Of a DNA stretch of 22,804 bases, positions 20,814 to 22,804 are shown one piece after another; position 1 is the stretch's first letter; each line of letters opens with the position of its first letter. Where the stretch lies: IMG/VR virus record IMGVR_UViG_3300005530_000449, positions 1 to 22,804 of that record. One strand, written 5' to 3'. Source of the DNA: a virus. The notes beneath the pieces were generated by a model that was not told the DNA's origin, did not search any database, and was given only the letters and a program-made list of their open reading frames with translations. A program made the translations under genes and the position numbers.

Positions 20814-21913
20814 AAGACCACCCGGCTTCGGGCCTGGCGGGCATACGCCTCGCACACCCTGGCTCGCAGATCATTGATGCCGGGGCCGGGGAACGACTCC
20901 GCCTGCTGGCCCTCGCCACGCTGGCTCTGGCCGAACCAGTTTGCCTGCATCTGGTTGGCGTAGCCCTGCGACTCCTGGATGAGCGACATGATCGTCTCGG
21001 CGACCGTCAGCTCGTTAACCAGCTCCGGATACACATCTATGCTCACGGACGTGTTGTCCGGGTACGCAGCAGCCGTGGTCCCTAGGAATCCGCGCACCAC
21101 CGTAAGCTGGCGCTTGGCCCAGATCGTCGTCGGGCTGTGAGCCGCGAGCACGGAGCCGGAGTAGGCCCGCTTGACGATCATTCTATTACCGATGACGTTC
21201 TGGATCAGCATCCACTCGCTGTCCACCAGGATGACCTCCTGGGCGGAGAACTGAGTTCCGTCCGGAACGACCATCGTGTTGTCGGCGGCCGAGTTGGCGG
21301 TGCAGCCGGAGATGAAGCTGATCCCGGTACTGACATACTGATTGTCCGTCACCAGCATGCGCTCGGATCCGACGACCAGCGTCGCGCCCGCATCGACGAG
21401 GCCGGACGGTCCAATCTCGACGCTGGTCTGGGAGGCCGTGCTCACAGCCGCCGCCAGGCTGCCGGCGGGCTCCGTCTGGATCCAGTAACCGTACGGGCCG
21501 GTGACCTGGATGTCGTACTGCGGCGTGGTGTTGTTCCCGAACGCCACGTTCTTGTCCCGACGCAGCTGGATGCTGGTGTAGGGCGGACCCGACTGCGGCT
21601 GAAGGATATAGTCGTCCGGAGAGATGGTGATTGGGTTTGTCAGAAACGGGCCGGACAGCACCACACTGGGCTGCCCGGCCAGCTCCCGCTGGTCTAGCCA
21701 CAGCCGCCACGGGTAGGCATACTGGTAGTTCGGCCAGTCCCAGTTGTACGTCTTGATTTCCGGGTAGAACTTCCGCATGCAGAGACGGTCAACCGACCCG
21801 GACGCACTCTGAATCTTGCGATCAATGATCGCATCGTGGTACGCCGACTGCTGAACGTCTAGCGCTCGTCTAACCTGCTCGCGTGTAGCATAGCAGGCTC
21901 TCGTAATAGCCAT
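20717..21913 (-). CDS. head-tail connector (adaptor) protein, 398 aa
   Basis: It starts MAITRACYATREQVRRALDV, the start typical of gp6-like head-tail connectors, and continues with a helix pair (YHDAIIDRKIQSASGSVDRL), an aromatic segment (FYPEIKTYNWDWPNYQYAYP) and QRELAGQPSVVLSGPFLTN. A beta-rich middle of about 120 residues (TSVEIGPSGLVDAGATLVVG ... FSAQEVILVDSEWMLIQNVI) seems inserted, and the helical pattern resumes at VNELTVAETIMSLIQESQG. Connectors join the portal to the neck. The final 32 residues (SRVVLWDSKLTWTLTARGRC ...) overlap the next gene and have a low-complexity, basic character, so the stop may lie past the functional end. The start has only a weak ribosome site (AAGGCAACGG). 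Confidence 0.75.
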   Translation of the reverse strand: MAITRACYATREQVRRALDVQQSAYHDAIIDRKIQSASGSVDRLCMRKFYPEIKTYNWDWPNYQYAYPWRLWLDQRELAGQPSVVLSGPFLTNPITISPDDYILQPQSGPPYTSIQLRRDKNVAFGNNTTPQYDIQVTGPYGYWIQTEPAGSLAAAVSTASQTSVEIGPSGLVDAGATLVVGSERMLVTDNQYVSTGISFISGCTANSAADNTMVVPDGTQFSAQEVILVDSEWMLIQNVIGNRMIVKRAYSGSVLAAHSPTTIWAKRQLTVVRGFLGTTAAAYPDNTSVSIDVYPELVNELTVAETIMSLIQESQGYANQMQANWFGQSQRGEGQQAESFPGPGINDLRARVCEAYARQARSRVVLWDSKLTWTLTARGRCLTEAGRTSSSHTSRLS

Positions 21914-21988
21914 CCGTTGCCTTGCTTTCTTGCTGAGAACCCTCTGGGGGTAGGCTGGCCGTCTCTGCGGTTGTGGGTTAAGCGTAGC

Positions 21989-22216
21989 CTACGGGACGAG
22001 CATCCCGCCGGCCGAGGGATCGGCCTCGCTAGGACCGGCCCCGGTGCCACCGCCCCGTGGCGGAGCGTCGGCTAGGGCGCGAGCGCGGGCGTCCCGTACG
22101 TAACCGCGCGCCGTAGCGACGGCCCGTCGGCTAGCCCCACGCTTTTCTGCGATTCCTATGAGGCGATCCGCCTCGTCGTAGTTCTGCGATTCGTACGCCT
22201 CGTGGGCGAGCGCCAT
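21989..22216 (-). CDS. hypothetical protein with helical repeat-like N-terminus, 75 aa
   Basis: The frame is open further upstream but overlaps the zinc protein in another frame, so I chose ATG 22216. A TTG at 22234 behind GGAGG is an alternative but lies too close to it. The N-terminal part (MALAHEAYESQNYDEADRLI then GIAEKRGASRRAVATARGYV) looks like two short helices of TPR-like type. The end is Gly/Pro/Ala-rich (PPRGGGTGAGPSEADPSAGG). The codon use has high third-position GC. It lies just before the connector. Function is not recognised. Confidence 0.55.
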   Translation of the reverse strand: MALAHEAYESQNYDEADRLIGIAEKRGASRRAVATARGYVRDARARALADAPPRGGGTGAGPSEADPSAGGMLVP

Positions 22217-22247
22217 GACCTGCTCATGGTGCAAGTCCTCCGGAACG

Positions 22248-22520
22248 TCAGCCGCCTGGACCTGGTCCGGGGTAGCTTCCTTCGGCGGAACTGAGCCCTC
22301 CGAAGAGCCCGACGGGCTCGCTGGGCTGGAGCCAGTCTCTTGGCCACTGCCATCCGTCGAATCGGCAGAAGAGAATACTGGCTTCGGAGGTTGGTCCGTT
22401 GAGGAGAGGCTCTCCACATCGTGGGCAGGCGATGGGAGGCCGGTCGTTCCAGAAGTGCCACTCCATCCTGGCTTGCTTCCGGATGTCGAGGAGCTGGTAC
22501 CAAGACGTATTGCATCCCAC
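22248..22520 (-). CDS. zinc-ribbon-like small protein of head region, 90 aa
   Basis: The only in-frame start is GTG 22520, with AGGAAG directly adjacent. The pattern WYQLLDIRKQARMEW, then PPIACPRCGEPLL, then LFCRFDGWQWPRDW is the one I know from a small protein common in actinobacteriophage structural regions. It carries CxxC followed by a third Cys and an FDGW motif. Three Cys and an acidic or His neighbour suggest a metal site. The end is Gly/Pro-rich. It may help neck assembly; that is not established. Confidence 0.75.
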   Translation of the reverse strand: MGCNTSWYQLLDIRKQARMEWHFWNDRPPIACPRCGEPLLNGPTSEASILFCRFDGWQWPRDWLQPSEPVGLFGGLSSAEGSYPGPGPGG

Positions 22521-22559
22521 CTTCCTATCGGATCGTTGCTCGATCCCGCGATCGTTGAC

Positions 22560-22769
22560 CTAGCCACGGGTCTTCCCCCAGTTCCCCTCATCGCTTCCGT
22601 CTGGTGTCTGCGGAGCCTCCCGGTCACCCGAGTCGGCGTTCTCGGGTGCGGAGGCGTCCGGTGATGGCGGCTCCGCAGACACGTCTTGGTTGCGTGGGGT
22701 GAAGCATTGAGGACAGAACTCCAGGTCGTTCGCTATGGCCTGGCAGCCACAGTGCTCACAGTCCCACAT
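22560..22769 (-). CDS. zinc-ribbon protein with acidic Pro/Ser tail, 69 aa
   Basis: AGGAGG stands seven bases before ATG 22769. The N-terminal 27 residues (MWDCEHCGCQAIANDLEFCP then QCFTPRN) hold two CxxC pairs, C4-x2-C7 and C19-x2-C22, the classic zinc-ribbon layout. The rest is a disordered-looking acidic stretch (AEPPSPDASAPENADSGDRE) ending GNWGKTRG. Similar proteins sit next to capsid genes in many actinobacteriophages as I recall. A zinc ribbon with a charged tail could bind protein or nucleic acid; no role is proven. Confidence 0.75.
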   Translation of the reverse strand: MWDCEHCGCQAIANDLEFCPQCFTPRNQDVSAEPPSPDASAPENADSGDREAPQTPDGSDEGNWGKTRG

Positions 22770-22780
22770 CGGAAGGCCTC

Positions 22781-22804
22781 CTATGGGGCGGTGACCGCGC
22801 CGGG
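22781..22804 (-). CDS. 3' end of an upstream late gene, possibly the major capsid gene (partial)
   Basis: On the minus strand the last 24 bases of the window read PGAVTAP followed by TAG at 22783-22781, eleven bases before the zinc-ribbon gene starts. This frame ends where a gene should end. The neighbours suggest the major capsid protein or another head gene, but seven residues cannot identify it. Confidence 0.35.
   Translation of the reverse strand, partial: PGAVTAP

Noticed and set aside
22217-22627. Upstream part of the 212-aa leftward frame
   Set aside because: It overlaps the better supported zinc protein in another frame, with Ser/Gly/Pro-rich chance-like sequence.

Overview
This window looks like part of the genome of a siphovirus that infects a high-GC actinobacterium, with Streptomyces or a relative most likely. 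The evidence is the high GC in third codon positions, the head-tail and lysis gene order of a tailed phage, a long tape measure gene, small Cys-rich and coiled-coil proteins of kinds I know mainly from actinobacteriophages, and cell-wall enzymes with LysM, Rpf/SLT-like, DUF1906 and PASTA domains. I see no integrase, tRNA, CRISPR array or insertion sequence, so the window does not show whether the phage is temperate. Genus and cluster cannot be fixed from the sequence alone.

Positions 1-4430 (rightward) hold replication and nucleotide genes: the PHP part of a bacterial-type DNA polymerase III alpha subunit (its start lies outside the window), a small MazG-like gene, the catalytic part of the same polymerase, three small genes of unknown role, and a dCMP deaminase. 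Almost all stop and start codons overlap (GTGA, ATGA), so this is one operon. The polymerase is split at the PHP/palm boundary with the MazG-like gene between the halves.

Positions 4431-4908 are non-coding and rich in structure: a 10-bp hairpin, a strong terminator-like hairpin, a very GC-rich block, a nested inverted repeat and a candidate promoter. They lead into a rightward pair, an exported LysM plus Rpf/SLT-like peptidoglycan enzyme and a 32-residue membrane peptide. A near-perfect 15-bp hairpin at 5832-5875 separates this pair from genes arriving on the other strand.

Positions 5883-22804 (all leftward, so read from the right) are the late operon. The order of transcription is the end of a gene that may be the capsid gene, three small proteins (two with Cys pairs), a head-tail connector, a neck protein, a two-TM membrane protein, a small Cys protein, a tail terminator, a large tail tube-like protein, a conserved unknown, a second smaller tail tube-like protein, the tail assembly chaperones with a -1 slippery heptamer CCCAAAA, the tape measure (1233 aa), a tiny acidic ORF, two small or medium virion proteins around a 1319-aa minor tail protein with five GGMTxRPxL repeats, and then a lysis cassette (coiled-coil protein, TM plus coiled-coil protein, basic coiled-coil protein, multi-TM protein, DUF1906-PASTA endolysin) joined by TAATG junctions.

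The most unusual points are the polymerase split around a MazG-like gene, two tail tube paralogues of different size, the repeat linker in the minor tail protein, and an Rpf-like cell-wall enzyme that sits outside the late operon under its own control region.
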